From Prevotella fusca JCM 17724 (GTDB lineage Bacteria; Bacteroidota; Bacteroidia; Bacteroidales; Bacteroidaceae): a stretch of 64,000 nt of DNA. The position numbers and the translations under genes are program-made. This document shows, piece after piece, positions 46,172 through 54,380 of this stretch. A model generated the notes under the pieces. It ran no database searches, was not told the DNA's origin, and worked only from the letters and a program-made list of their open reading frames with translations. Location: positions 1,012,501-1,076,500 of the forward strand of contig NZ_CP012074.1 in NCBI RefSeq assembly GCF_001262015.1, in the 5' to 3' direction. Numbering within the stretch: position 1 is the first letter of the stretch; each line of letters starts with the position of its first letter.

Positions 46172-46425
46172 AGGCTTACTTTCATTTTGCCGAGTGCAGC
46201 TTACTTTCTGCAAAAGTAATGCAAACGAGAGCAAAAGAAAACTTGTTTTCACTTTGCCGAGTGCAGCTTACTTTCTGCAAAAGTAATGCAAACGAGAGCA
46301 AAAGAAAACTTGTTTTCACTTTGCCGAGTGCAGCTTACTTTCTGCAAAAGTAATGCAAACGAGAGCAAAAGAAAACTTGTTTTCATTTTGCCGAGTGCAG
46401 CTTACTTTCTGCAAAATTACATAAA
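46172..46425 (-). repeat. 67-bp tandem repeat, promoter-like, upstream of lptF/G
   Basis: GCCGAGTGCAGCTTACTTTC recurs at 46189, 46256, 46323 and 46390, a period of exactly 67 bases, with almost no changes. On the minus strand each full unit contains TTTTC, 19-20 bases and TACTTTTGCAG, the arrangement of a Bacteroidetes promoter pointing at the lptF/G gene that starts 67 bases away. Confidence 0.85.
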
Positions 46426-46635
46426 AATATCAGAGTAATTGTCTTTTTTAGCATTTTTATTCTTTACCCCTTTCTTTCCCATCGCATAGGGCACTGCACT
46501 CCATCACTCAATTCCTACTTCATGCTGCAGATTTATAAGGAGTTATGGATCTAAACAAATAAAAGGAAAACAAGCTGTTACAACTATTTTCACAACAACA
46601 GGCAGCATAAGAAACTATCTATCGCAATCATTCCA

Positions 46636-46765
46636 GCAACATATTGCAAAACATTTAGTACTCAGCACCATTGGTGCTTACCTGCAACACCACATGTGAC
46701 GGGCAACAGCACATCGGTAGGAAAAGGGAAGTAAGGTTCATTATTGCCATTATAACACACAGCAA
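46636..46765. repeat. CACCATTGGTG repeat family, copy at 46640
   Basis: ACATATTGCAAA, AGCACCATTGGTGCTTACC, ACACCACATGTGACGGGC, ACAGCACATCGGTAGG and TTATAACACACAGCAAAC occur in order over about 130 bases, the fullest copy in the window. Confidence 0.85.
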
Positions 46766-46866
46766 ACACTTATGACTAAGTTATACGGAAAATGTTTGTC
46801 GGACGGTATTATTTCCTAATCACACTATAAGACAAGCCCCCTTTTACCGCCCCAACGTTCCAATCC

Positions 46867-47259
46867 TTAAACGCCCGTTATGCAATGCAAGCGTTCAATA
46901 TTCTGATTCCATATCTGCACCAGCCCTTCATGGTCATCATCTTCAGCAAAGTCAGTGATTGCCAAGTGATAGTTGCCGGCAATCTCACTATGGAACATTC
47001 TTATTTCCCAATATGAATCAACGTCTGAAGAGTCCCAACGCAATCGTATGTGACTATTCTTCTCCATCTCAACAACCGTTGCCGTATGTGTATCATGTTC
47101 ACGAAGCGGATCACCCCAGATGAAGGTCGCCGTGCTCCCATCCATCATGACGTCATCAGCCAACCATTTCTTCAACCCGACAGGCGTACTGATCAGTGTC
47201 CACACGGCACTACCCGACCGTGTTTTCAACTCATATTCCAGTTCTATCTTCCGGCTCAT
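46867..47259 (-). CDS. START-like domain protein
   Basis: The 130-residue protein starts MSRKIELEYELKTRSGSAVW. It has the helix-grip pattern of small SRPBCC/START-like proteins in Bacteroidetes (STPVGLKKWLADDVMMDGSTATFIWGD, IRLRWDSSDVDSYWEIRMFHSEIAG). The role is unknown; the fold suggests binding of a hydrophobic ligand. The mobile element begins about 120 bases upstream of its start, so its native promoter may have been separated from it. Confidence 0.75.
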   Translation of the reverse strand: MSRKIELEYELKTRSGSAVWTLISTPVGLKKWLADDVMMDGSTATFIWGDPLREHDTHTATVVEMEKNSHIRLRWDSSDVDSYWEIRMFHSEIAGNYHLAITDFAEDDDHEGLVQIWNQNIERLHCITGV

Positions 47260-47265
47260 ATTCAA

Positions 47266-47689
47266 ATTCTACCTTTTCTTTAATACTATTATTAACTCTC
47301 TTTTGCCTTGCCATCAACCTGCCTCGCCTTGTCATTGACACCCTATAGTCTTGCAAGCAAACATTAATTACGATGCAAGTAGCCGTTAGTTACGATGTAA
47401 CTAATCAATGAAAAAAAAGAAATATCGAAATTGATGTAAACTAACTGATAATGAGGAGGAAATGCTCTGATTTGCATGATGCTGCATTGTTTGTAAAAGG
47501 CAGGAAAGTGCAGATTTAGGCAGAAGTTCAGTTACCAGAGTGTTACCTTGTTTTGATGTAGGTAACGATGGTGCAGTATTCGGTAACTGAATTATTTCCA
47601 CTCGTGTGGCTGTTGCTTTGGTCGGCAGTTTTCTGCGTAAGTGAGGAACGCTTTAATTCGGGTAACTTTACCCACAAATATTAAAGCGT
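47266..47689. other. Leader region of the mobile element
   Basis: No gene. It contains the candidate att core and several GGTAAC/GTTACC-type half-sites (CAGTTACCAGAGTGTTACC, GTAGGTAACG, TCGGTAACTGAA) between 47538 and 47595 that could be arm sites for the recombinases. Confidence 0.4.
47376..47395. other. Candidate left attachment site
   Basis: CAAGTAGCCGTTAGTTACGA matches the right-end sequence at 60254-60273 in 17 of 20 positions, including 12 consecutive (TAGCCGTTAGTT, 47380-47391). It lies about 300 bases before the first recombinase gene. Confidence 0.55.
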
Positions 47690-48919
47690 ATGAAAACAGA
47701 GAAAATGAAGGTGTTGCTCTACCTTAAAAAGAGCGGTCTGGACAAGTCGGGCAAGGCTCCGATTATGGGACGTATTACCATTGGGCGTTCCATTGCCCAA
47801 TTTAGTTGTAAACTATCTTGTAATCCCGATTTGTGGAATCCCCGTGAGAGCAGGATGAACGGTAAGAGTCGTGAGGCAGTGGAGATTAACGGAAAGTTGG
47901 AGAATTTGTTACTTTCCATTCAATCGGCTTACCAATCATTGATTACCAAAGGTTGCCCATTTGATGCAACCGATGTAAAGGAGCAGTTTCAAGGCAGCGG
48001 GCAGGCAAGATGTATGCTCATCGAGAGATTGGATATGCTCATCAAGGAGAAAGAAAGTCATATCGGTATAGACATCAAGAAAGAGTCTATGTCCACCTAT
48101 TATTCCACTCGAAAACGATTACAGGAGTTTATTCTGAAGAAGTATAATGTTTCAGACATGGCGTTCTCCCAATTGACCGAGAACTTCATATATGAGTTCC
48201 GCCAATACTACTTGGGGGTATGTGGCTTCCAAGAAAGTTCTTTCTTCGCAGTGGCATCACATTTGAAAACGGTTTGCAGGTTGGCTTACCGTGAGGGAAT
48301 AGCCGATACACTGATGTTTGACAAAGCCCACATAGAAAGAGGAGATAAGAAAACGCCGAAGGCACTCAACAGGGAAGCCTTGGAGAAGTTAAAGGTTCTC
48401 CGCTTTGATGATTTGGAGGAGGAAATGGAAACGGCAAGGGATATTTTTCTCTTTGCCTGTTATACCGGTGCTGCGTATTGCGATTTGATGAAACTAAGCA
48501 AATCTTATCTTGTCCGTGATGACGAGGGAAATTTATGGCTGAAGTTCTATCGTCAGAAGACAGGGGTACTATGCCGCATCAAATTGCTGCCCGAAGCCAT
48601 CAGGTTGATAAAAAAGTTTCACAGCGATGAAAGGGAAACATTGCTCCCCTATGTCAAGTACAAGAACTATCAGACCTGCCTGAAAGCCCTACGGCTACGT
48701 GCAGGTATCCCGTTTCTCTTTACCACGCATACAGCAAGGCACACCTTTGCCACCCTTATTACTTTAGAACAGGGCGTACCGATTGAAACGGTGAGTAAGA
48801 TGCTCGGGCATACCAATGTAAGCATGACCGAACGTTATGCAAAGGTAACACCACAGAAACTCTTTGAGGAGTTTAACTGTTTCCTTTCTTTCACAGAAGA
48901 TTTACGTTTAACCATTTAA
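47690..48919 (+). CDS. Tyrosine recombinase, first of a tandem pair
   Basis: The 409-residue integrase has an Arm-DNA-binding N-terminus (KVLLYLKKSGLDKSGKAPIMGRITIG), a SAM-like core-binding domain and a C-terminal catalytic domain. That domain shows HTARHTFATL (H-x-x-R), LGHTNVSMTERYAKV (His and Tyr nucleophile near residue 390). The usual first catalytic arginine (TGLR) is replaced: the segment reads ACYTGAAYCDLMKLS. Such loss of the first arginine is known for Bacteroides integrases such as IntDOT. It probably integrates and excises the element together with the gene 12 bases downstream. Confidence 0.93.
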   Translation: MKTEKMKVLLYLKKSGLDKSGKAPIMGRITIGRSIAQFSCKLSCNPDLWNPRESRMNGKSREAVEINGKLENLLLSIQSAYQSLITKGCPFDATDVKEQFQGSGQARCMLIERLDMLIKEKESHIGIDIKKESMSTYYSTRKRLQEFILKKYNVSDMAFSQLTENFIYEFRQYYLGVCGFQESSFFAVASHLKTVCRLAYREGIADTLMFDKAHIERGDKKTPKALNREALEKLKVLRFDDLEEEMETARDIFLFACYTGAAYCDLMKLSKSYLVRDDEGNLWLKFYRQKTGVLCRIKLLPEAIRLIKKFHSDERETLLPYVKYKNYQTCLKALRLRAGIPFLFTTHTARHTFATLITLEQGVPIETVSKMLGHTNVSMTERYAKVTPQKLFEEFNCFLSFTEDLRLTI

Positions 48920-48931
48920 CCAAGATTTTTT

Positions 48932-50176
48932 ATGAGAAGTACATTCAAGATATTGTTTTACATCAACAGACAGAAAATAAAGGCAGACGGCAAGACCGCC
49001 ATTCTCTGCCGTATCACCATAGACGGAAAGAGTACCGCCATTACCACAGGCGAGCAGTGCAAATCCTCCGAGTGGAACAGCAGGAAAGGACTGACAACCG
49101 ACAAGAAGACCAATCAAAGAATTGGCGAGTTTAAGGAACTTGTAGAAAAGACCTATCAGGATATTCTGATAAATGACGGGGTGGTAAGTGTGGAAGTGCT
49201 CAAGAACCGTTTGCAGGGAGTAGCCGCTACGCCGACAACACTTCTTGCCATGAGCAAAGCCGCACTGCAATCCGTTAAAGAGTGCGTGGGCAAATCGAGA
49301 GCTGAGGGAACCTATCAGAATCTTCTCTATTCAGATAAGTTACTTACGGAGTTTGTAAAGGATAAGGGAATGACGGATATAGTCATAGCCACTATACAGG
49401 AAGACTTGTTTGAAGAATACCGTTTCTATCTGAAAAAACGAGGCTTGGCAACAGCAACCATGAATCGCTATCTTTGTTGGTTGAGTAGGCTGATGTACCA
49501 TGCGGTCAGTCAAAGAATCATCCGTTGCAATCCCTTTGAGAATGCCAAGTATGAGAAAGGGGAACAGAAGATACGCTTTTTGCAAAAGAGCGAAGTATCT
49601 AAACTTATGGCATTGAGAGTACTTGATAAGGAAGCAGAACAAGCAAGACGGCTGTTTGTCTTTGCCTGTTTTACAGGTTTGGCTATTGCTGATATGGAAC
49701 ATTTGCAATTTGGACATATCCAAATGTCAGCAGACGGACAGAAATATATTAGAAAGGAACGGCAGAAAACAAAGATGGAGTTTATTGTGCCCCTGCACCC
49801 GATAGCAGAGACCATCATCAATCAATGCAAGAAAGAACGACCGAGCATGAAAGAAATACAGACGGTGAAAGGAAAAGGCGACGACTTTATCTTTCACTGT
49901 GCTTGCAGCCGTAGCGTGATGAGTGCAAAGCTGAGCATCGTGGGCAAGGCTTGCGGTATCAGAGAACGGTTGTCCTACCACATGGCAAGGCACACGTTCG
50001 GCACGATGAGTTTAAGTGCAGGAATACCTATCGAAAGCATTGCCAAGATGATGGGGCACGCCTCTATATCAAGCACACAGATATATGCGCAGGTGACGGA
50101 CAATAAGATTTCGGAGGATATGGACAGACTGATAAGGAAACATCAAAAGGAGGAAACAATGGGGGAAACCGTATGA
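48932..50176 (+). CDS. Tyrosine recombinase, second of a tandem pair
   Basis: The 414-residue recombinase has the Bacteroidetes Arm domain (KILFYINRQKIKADGKTAILCRITID) and a catalytic domain with ACFTGLAIADMEHLQ (first Arg again absent), HMARHTFGTM and MGHASISSTQIYAQV (Tyr near residue 396). It is clearly related to, but diverged from, the first recombinase. Its end overlaps the next gene by 4 bases. Confidence 0.93.
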   Translation: MRSTFKILFYINRQKIKADGKTAILCRITIDGKSTAITTGEQCKSSEWNSRKGLTTDKKTNQRIGEFKELVEKTYQDILINDGVVSVEVLKNRLQGVAATPTTLLAMSKAALQSVKECVGKSRAEGTYQNLLYSDKLLTEFVKDKGMTDIVIATIQEDLFEEYRFYLKKRGLATATMNRYLCWLSRLMYHAVSQRIIRCNPFENAKYEKGEQKIRFLQKSEVSKLMALRVLDKEAEQARRLFVFACFTGLAIADMEHLQFGHIQMSADGQKYIRKERQKTKMEFIVPLHPIAETIINQCKKERPSMKEIQTVKGKGDDFIFHCACSRSVMSAKLSIVGKACGIRERLSYHMARHTFGTMSLSAGIPIESIAKMMGHASISSTQIYAQVTDNKISEDMDRLIRKHQKEETMGETV

Positions 50177-50577
50177 AAGTCAATTACCATCAAACAAAAG
50201 GAGACCGCAGTTATTTCGAGTGGGGCGACAATATGCAAATCATTCGCAAAGGCAAAGGCGAAATCGCCATGACAGAGAGCGAATTGGTAGAATTCTTCTG
50301 TGTAACATGGAGGAAACTCAATTATCGTCTGCAGCAACTACTAAAAGTATCTTCCCTACGTCCCGATGAAAGGGATACAGGAGAGTTGGAAGTATTCGTG
50401 AACGGACGGCTACAAGGTTATGCTCCGCTTTATCCGCTTTCAATCATCATCGCTTTGTCTTATCAATTGGACAGCATGGAAGCATACTTCTTCAGGAAAT
50501 ACATCTGCCAAGAGTTACAACGTCCTGCATCTGTGATGGAGCAGATATTCCTATATGGAAGTGGCTGTATCAATTGA
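50173..50577 (+). CDS. Small protein translationally coupled to recombinase
   Basis: The 134-residue protein overlaps the second recombinase stop by 4 bases (ATGA), implying coupled translation. It lacks a signal peptide. The middle (ESELVEFFCVTWRKLNYRLQQLL) and the end (GYAPLYPLSIIIALSYQLDSMEAYFFRKYICQEL) look helical. The latter loosely resembles the N-terminal part of RhuM-like proteins, where 'II(A/S)xxYRxxSxxAxxFRxW' recurs. That likeness is weak. A role as recombination accessory factor is inferred from position. Confidence 0.65.
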   Translation: MKVNYHQTKGDRSYFEWGDNMQIIRKGKGEIAMTESELVEFFCVTWRKLNYRLQQLLKVSSLRPDERDTGELEVFVNGRLQGYAPLYPLSIIIALSYQLDSMEAYFFRKYICQELQRPASVMEQIFLYGSGCIN

Positions 50578-50795
50578 TATGCTTTTCTCTTTCACCGATA
50601 TTATCTTACTACATAACTACAAGGAAAGGTAATACGGTGAAAGGAAAGGGTTGGTATTGTAGTCAGAAAGTAGGAATGGTTATTACTATCGTCTAACTAC
50701 ACACAACTATGTTTTTGAGGCCTTCAAGTATACCGAAAGCCTTATAAGTAGTTATTCTCCAAGTAGTCTATCAACAGTAGAGATACGCATCTGTT

Positions 50796-51698
50796 TTATT
50801 GCATAACATTCCTTTTACCCGTATTTCCTGACCCTCTGATTTCTTCGTGATAAAGATAATTCACTATCGAGGGATGTCCTTTGGGACTTCGTTCGTAAGG
50901 CAATTCATTATCCACATACTTACATTGAGCCTCCTGCGCCATTTCCGCGGCCTCTTGCTCTAATTGCTTCCAATATGTTCGGTCTTTATGCAAATAGATT
51001 TCTTCATAAAGTGGGAACAAATGGGGATAGTATGATTTGATATAACCCATAATGTTAGCCTTAAAACCACCCCGCAGATTGAGGTTCTCAAGCCAAAAGA
51101 GGTCGCAAATATCTTTCACTTCATGAAAAATAGCTTTGAAATTGGTGATGCCAGGGAAGATGGGCGACACAAAACAAATGGTTCGGATGCCCGCCTCGTA
51201 GACCTTTCGCATGGCTGCGATGCGCCGCTCTATGCTCACGGCCTTGTCCATGTCGGCACGAAATGTCTCATCAAGCGTGTTGACTGACCACGATACGGTG
51301 ACTTTCTTCATTTGCCGGAGCAGGTCAAGGTCGCGCAACACGAGGTCGCTCTTTGTACAAATGAGTATTTCTGCATCGCTGTCTTTGAGCTCTTCAAGCA
51401 GTTTACGTGTCCTGCGGAACGTTGCTTCTTCGGGATTATACCCATCGGTCACTGATCCAATAACCACGCGTTGTCCGGCATATTTCTTCGGATTCTTGAT
51501 TGCAGGCCAATGCTTCACGTCTAAGAAAGTGCCCCATTCTTCTTTATGTCCTGTGAAGCGCTTCATGAATGAGGCGTAACAATACTTGCAAGCATGGGTG
51601 CACCCCACGTATGGATTCACCGAATAGCCACCAACAGGGAGGTTGGACTTGGTCATGATACCACGCACCTCTTTCGTTCCAATGAGTGTTTTTGCCAT
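50796..51698 (-). CDS. SplB-like radical SAM protein
   Basis: The 300-residue protein begins MAKTLIGTKEVRGIMTKSN. The 4Fe-4S motif is CTHACKYCY (C-x3-C-x2-C, near residue 33), then a radical-SAM barrel follows (VVIGSVTDGYNPEEATFRRTRKLLEEL, VTVSWSVNTLDETFRADMDKAVSIERR, GIRTICFVSPIFPGITN). It belongs to the 'DNA repair photolyase-like' subgroup, related to but shorter than spore photoproduct lyase; the true substrate of most members is unknown. It is the last gene of the cargo operon. Confidence 0.82.
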   Translation of the reverse strand: MAKTLIGTKEVRGIMTKSNLPVGGYSVNPYVGCTHACKYCYASFMKRFTGHKEEWGTFLDVKHWPAIKNPKKYAGQRVVIGSVTDGYNPEEATFRRTRKLLEELKDSDAEILICTKSDLVLRDLDLLRQMKKVTVSWSVNTLDETFRADMDKAVSIERRIAAMRKVYEAGIRTICFVSPIFPGITNFKAIFHEVKDICDLFWLENLNLRGGFKANIMGYIKSYYPHLFPLYEEIYLHKDRTYWKQLEQEAAEMAQEAQCKYVDNELPYERSPKGHPSIVNYLYHEEIRGSGNTGKRNVMQ

Positions 51699-51715
51699 AT
51701 ATCTTCCTTTATTCT

Positions 51716-52480
51716 TTATAAATCCTCTACCGTTTCACCGTCTTCAGGAATAAAGACGCGGTCTAAAATTCCTGCCACTTCCGCACGCTTTCTCACCATT
51801 TCACGCGTCACGCTATTGTGGTTCACGCCTTCAAGATGCGTCACAAATAACTTTGCATCAGGTGCAGCTGCAGCAACTTTTACCACATCTTCATCGTTCA
51901 TAATAACGCGTCCACCCAAGCGAAAGCCATTGCCACCAGCATTAAGGGTGATAACCTCGGGGCGAAAACGCTTCAAATTGCGCTTCACACCAGCATACCA
52001 GATGGTATCTCCGGCGTGATAGAGCGTCTTTTCTTGTGGATGAGTGAATACATAACCCGCTGTATGTCCGGCAGGATACTTCATGATGAAATTACCATGC
52101 TGGCTTTCGGCCTTTTGTATGCTCACTTCCCCAATCCTTGTATTGTCGCCGACAACTTCCACATGATTAAATCCATGCGACATCACCACCTGCCGATTGT
52201 TTTCGTCTTGCACAAAAAATCGCATATCTTTAGGCATCATTTCATAGGCCGCCTCATCGATATGGTCATCGTGTAGATGGGTAAGCAACACCGCATCTAC
52301 ACCTTTTAGCATCTCTTCTACAGGAAAAGGTAGTTCATGAAGTGGGTTGCGCAGATGTTGATTTCTACTAAAGGGGAAAGGAGGCATGCAGCCTTTCTTT
52401 CCCAACATGGGGTCGATCAGAATTTTCTTTCCCCCATATTCAACGATTATCGTTGCGTTTCTTACTTGTTGGATATTCAT
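51716..52480 (-). CDS. Metallo-beta-lactamase-fold hydrolase, UlaG-like
   Basis: The 254-residue protein has MNIQQVRNATIIVEYGGKKILIDPML and the metal motif LLTHLHDDHID (near residue 62). Further ligands lie in GHTAGYVFTHP and YHAGDTIWY. This is the UlaG/ComA-like branch of the MBL fold, which includes lactonases and phosphodiesterases. The substrate cannot be told. It is 17 bases upstream of the radical SAM gene and 12 bases after the cupin gene. Confidence 0.85.
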   Translation of the reverse strand: MNIQQVRNATIIVEYGGKKILIDPMLGKKGCMPPFPFSRNQHLRNPLHELPFPVEEMLKGVDAVLLTHLHDDHIDEAAYEMMPKDMRFFVQDENNRQVVMSHGFNHVEVVGDNTRIGEVSIQKAESQHGNFIMKYPAGHTAGYVFTHPQEKTLYHAGDTIWYAGVKRNLKRFRPEVITLNAGGNGFRLGGRVIMNDEDVVKVAAAAPDAKLFVTHLEGVNHNSVTREMVRKRAEVAGILDRVFIPEDGETVEDL

Positions 52481-52492
52481 TGTTTATTAAAA

Positions 52493-52945
52493 TTAAAGTT
52501 TAACATTGGCTTCCAGCATAATACCATCCTTCAGTGGTTCATCATCATCAGAGAACGAATTTGCCTTATATTGTACGCAAAGCACGAGCATTTCGCTGCT
52601 GCCTGTGTTCTTGAAAGCACGTTTGCCATTGGGCGCAATTCTCACGATGCTTCCTTCTGAAACGGGAAATCGTTTGCCGTCTACATCGAAAATGCCTTCA
52701 CCTTTAAGAATGAAATAAAGCTCTTCGTGGGTTTTATGGGTATGGCGTGTGCCATAATCCTGCCCAGCTGCAAGACTTTGGAAAGACAATTCTGCGCCTG
52801 TTGCTTGTAGTGCATGTCCGGCAAACATCTTTCCCGGGATAGAGAAATTGCCCATAGCCAACTCATATTCCTTAATTTCATTCAACTTACCTACGTTCAC
52901 CGTGGTGAAGTTCTCACCTTTTTCTACAATTTTAATTTCTTTCAT
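52493..52945 (-). CDS. Cupin-domain protein
   Basis: The 150-residue protein starts MKEIKIVEKGENFTTVNVG; the longer frame from 53029 runs into the araC promoter and is rejected. The cupin motif 1 is GxxYGTRHTHKTHEELYFILKGEG and motif 2 is PVSEGSIVRIAPNGKRAFKNTG, with His and Glu as likely metal ligands. It could be an isomerase, dioxygenase or small-molecule sensor. It is the first gene of the cargo operon. Confidence 0.83.
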   Translation of the reverse strand: MKEIKIVEKGENFTTVNVGKLNEIKEYELAMGNFSIPGKMFAGHALQATGAELSFQSLAAGQDYGTRHTHKTHEELYFILKGEGIFDVDGKRFPVSEGSIVRIAPNGKRAFKNTGSSEMLVLCVQYKANSFSDDDEPLKDGIMLEANVKL

Positions 52946-52971
52946 AATGCTATTTGTTTTGATTACGAGTG

Positions 52972-52979
52972 CAAAGGTA
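52972..52979 (-). promoter_or_regulatory. -7 box of cargo operon
   Basis: Minus-strand TACCTTTG, 26 bases before the cupin start. The -33 element is not clear; activation by the divergent AraC-type regulator would fit a weak -33. Confidence 0.55.
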
Positions 52980-53029
52980 GTGCATAAAACAAAGACACAT
53001 TCTACCATTAATAATATATGCTCTACCAT

Positions 53030-53060
53030 TTTGATAAGCCATTAATTATTCGTACATTTG
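53030..53060 (+). promoter_or_regulatory. Promoter of araC-type gene, leaderless
   Basis: TTTG (53030-53033), exactly 19 bases, TACATTTG (53053-53060), then 4 bases to ATG at 53065. A perfect consensus match placed so that the message should begin at or next to the start codon. Confidence 0.8.
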
Positions 53061-53064
53061 TTGC

Positions 53065-53970
53065 ATGAAATTAGAGAGTCATCCCCAAGAACTTACACAA
53101 GTTCCTTTCTGCAAAACGGAATGTGGTGTAGACTTCAACATCAATACCGATACGCACGAGCGTTTGCGGGGCGTATTGATGGAGTATCCGTCTTTCAAAA
53201 CCAACTTCTTCGAGTTGTTTTTCTTCAGGAAAGCATCCGGGTGGCTGCGTTATGGCTTTCAACATATCGCGTTGAAAGACAATACGGTGCTGATACTTTC
53301 GCCGCACATCCATCAGGAGTGGCACATTGATGAAAGCCAAACGGATTATCGTTTCCTTATTTTCCGTGATGATTTTCTTTCAACTTATCTTGCCGATCCT
53401 TTCTTTACTTATCGTTTGCTTTATTGCTACCAAACAGATTTCCCACCCTATCTGTCGGCTACAGCTATGGAACAACAAGAATACGAGCGTTTGCTTGTGC
53501 GGATAAAAGAAGAACTCAACCATCCTCTTGCCGACAGCTATCACATCATCGTATCCTTGCTTCATTATCTGCTCATGACCCTTAATCGTAGGTATTCTGC
53601 TCAATACCATCTGCCTTTTGATGCCCCCAAGAACCACCATGCCTTTGAGTTCAAACAACTCTTAGAGAAGCATATTCGCCAATACCAGCAAGTGGCCGAC
53701 TATGCAGCCATGCTGAACATCAGCCGCATCACATTGAATGCTTCTGTACAGGCACAATATGGGCAAACGGCCGTACATCTGCTGAAACAACGTCTGCTTG
53801 CAGAAATCAAGAATGAAATACTATTCACTGATAAAACTACCAGTGAATTGGCATACGAATTCAATTTCTCGGAGCCGGGACATTTAATGCGTTTCTTCAA
53901 AAAACAAACAGGACAGACGGTTACGGAGTTTAAAGAAGAATATAAAGGACAACAGTTTACCGCAGAATAG
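53065..53970 (+). CDS. AraC-family transcription regulator of the cargo
   Basis: The 301-residue regulator has an N-terminal cupin-like ligand domain (TVLILSPHIHQEWHIDESQTDYRFLIF). Two C-terminal helix-turn-helix units follow (VADYAAMLNISRITLNASVQAQYG and TTSELAYEFNFSEPGHLMRFFKKQTGQTVTEFKEEY). It is divergent from the cupin operon with 119 bases between starts, so it most likely controls that operon and itself. Confidence 0.88.
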   Translation: MKLESHPQELTQVPFCKTECGVDFNINTDTHERLRGVLMEYPSFKTNFFELFFFRKASGWLRYGFQHIALKDNTVLILSPHIHQEWHIDESQTDYRFLIFRDDFLSTYLADPFFTYRLLYCYQTDFPPYLSATAMEQQEYERLLVRIKEELNHPLADSYHIIVSLLHYLLMTLNRRYSAQYHLPFDAPKNHHAFEFKQLLEKHIRQYQQVADYAAMLNISRITLNASVQAQYGQTAVHLLKQRLLAEIKNEILFTDKTTSELAYEFNFSEPGHLMRFFKKQTGQTVTEFKEEYKGQQFTAE

Positions 53971-54074
53971 AAAAATGATTAAACGAAGAACTTACCAATA
54001 AACGAACGGCACTTGAAACAGATATATCTCTGCTCAAGTGCCGTTGTCCATTCACCAATATACGCTTATTGCCT

Positions 54075-54380
54075 TTATCCTGTCTGACTACCCTGATAAT
54101 TCTCCTCCAGCATCTTCTCCAAGTCCGAAGCCTTGTAGAGTATCTTTCCTGCAAACTGCGTGTAGGGAATGATTCTCCTATCGCGGTAGTCCTGCAAGGT
54201 ACGAGGACTGATATACAGCCGCTCGCACACTTCCTTTCCTGTGAGGAAAAGTTCGCCTGCAAAGAGTGGTTTGTGCGTCTGCGCCACTTCCACAATCCGT
54301 TTTCCTACACCTCTCAACGCTGAGACAACCAGCTGCATCTCGTCCGTCTCCATGTTCAAGTCTCTTGCTGTTTCCATCAT
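54075..54380 (-). CDS. Helix-turn-helix (excisionase-like) protein 2
   Basis: The 101-residue protein carries a MerR/excisionase-type HTH (LTGKEVCERLYISPRTLQDYRDRRIIPYTQFAGKILYKASDLEKMLEE). Its start overlaps the stop of the upstream HTH gene by 4 bases, so the two are translated together. Such tandem HTH genes act as recombination directionality factors or regulators in Bacteroides elements. Confidence 0.82.
   Translation of the reverse strand: MMETARDLNMETDEMQLVVSALRGVGKRIVEVAQTHKPLFAGELFLTGKEVCERLYISPRTLQDYRDRRIIPYTQFAGKILYKASDLEKMLEENYQGSQTG

Larger units (their letters stand above)
46106..46866. other. Gene-free region between lptF/G and START-like gene
   Basis: It contains the 67-bp tandem repeat and one copy of the CACCATTGGTG family. 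A 64-codon frame across the tandem repeat is an artefact of the repeat. Confidence 0.7.

Noticed and set aside
46159..46353. 64-codon ORF in the tandem repeat
   Set aside because: It is a translation of the 67-bp DNA repeat; its repeated peptide reflects the DNA period only.
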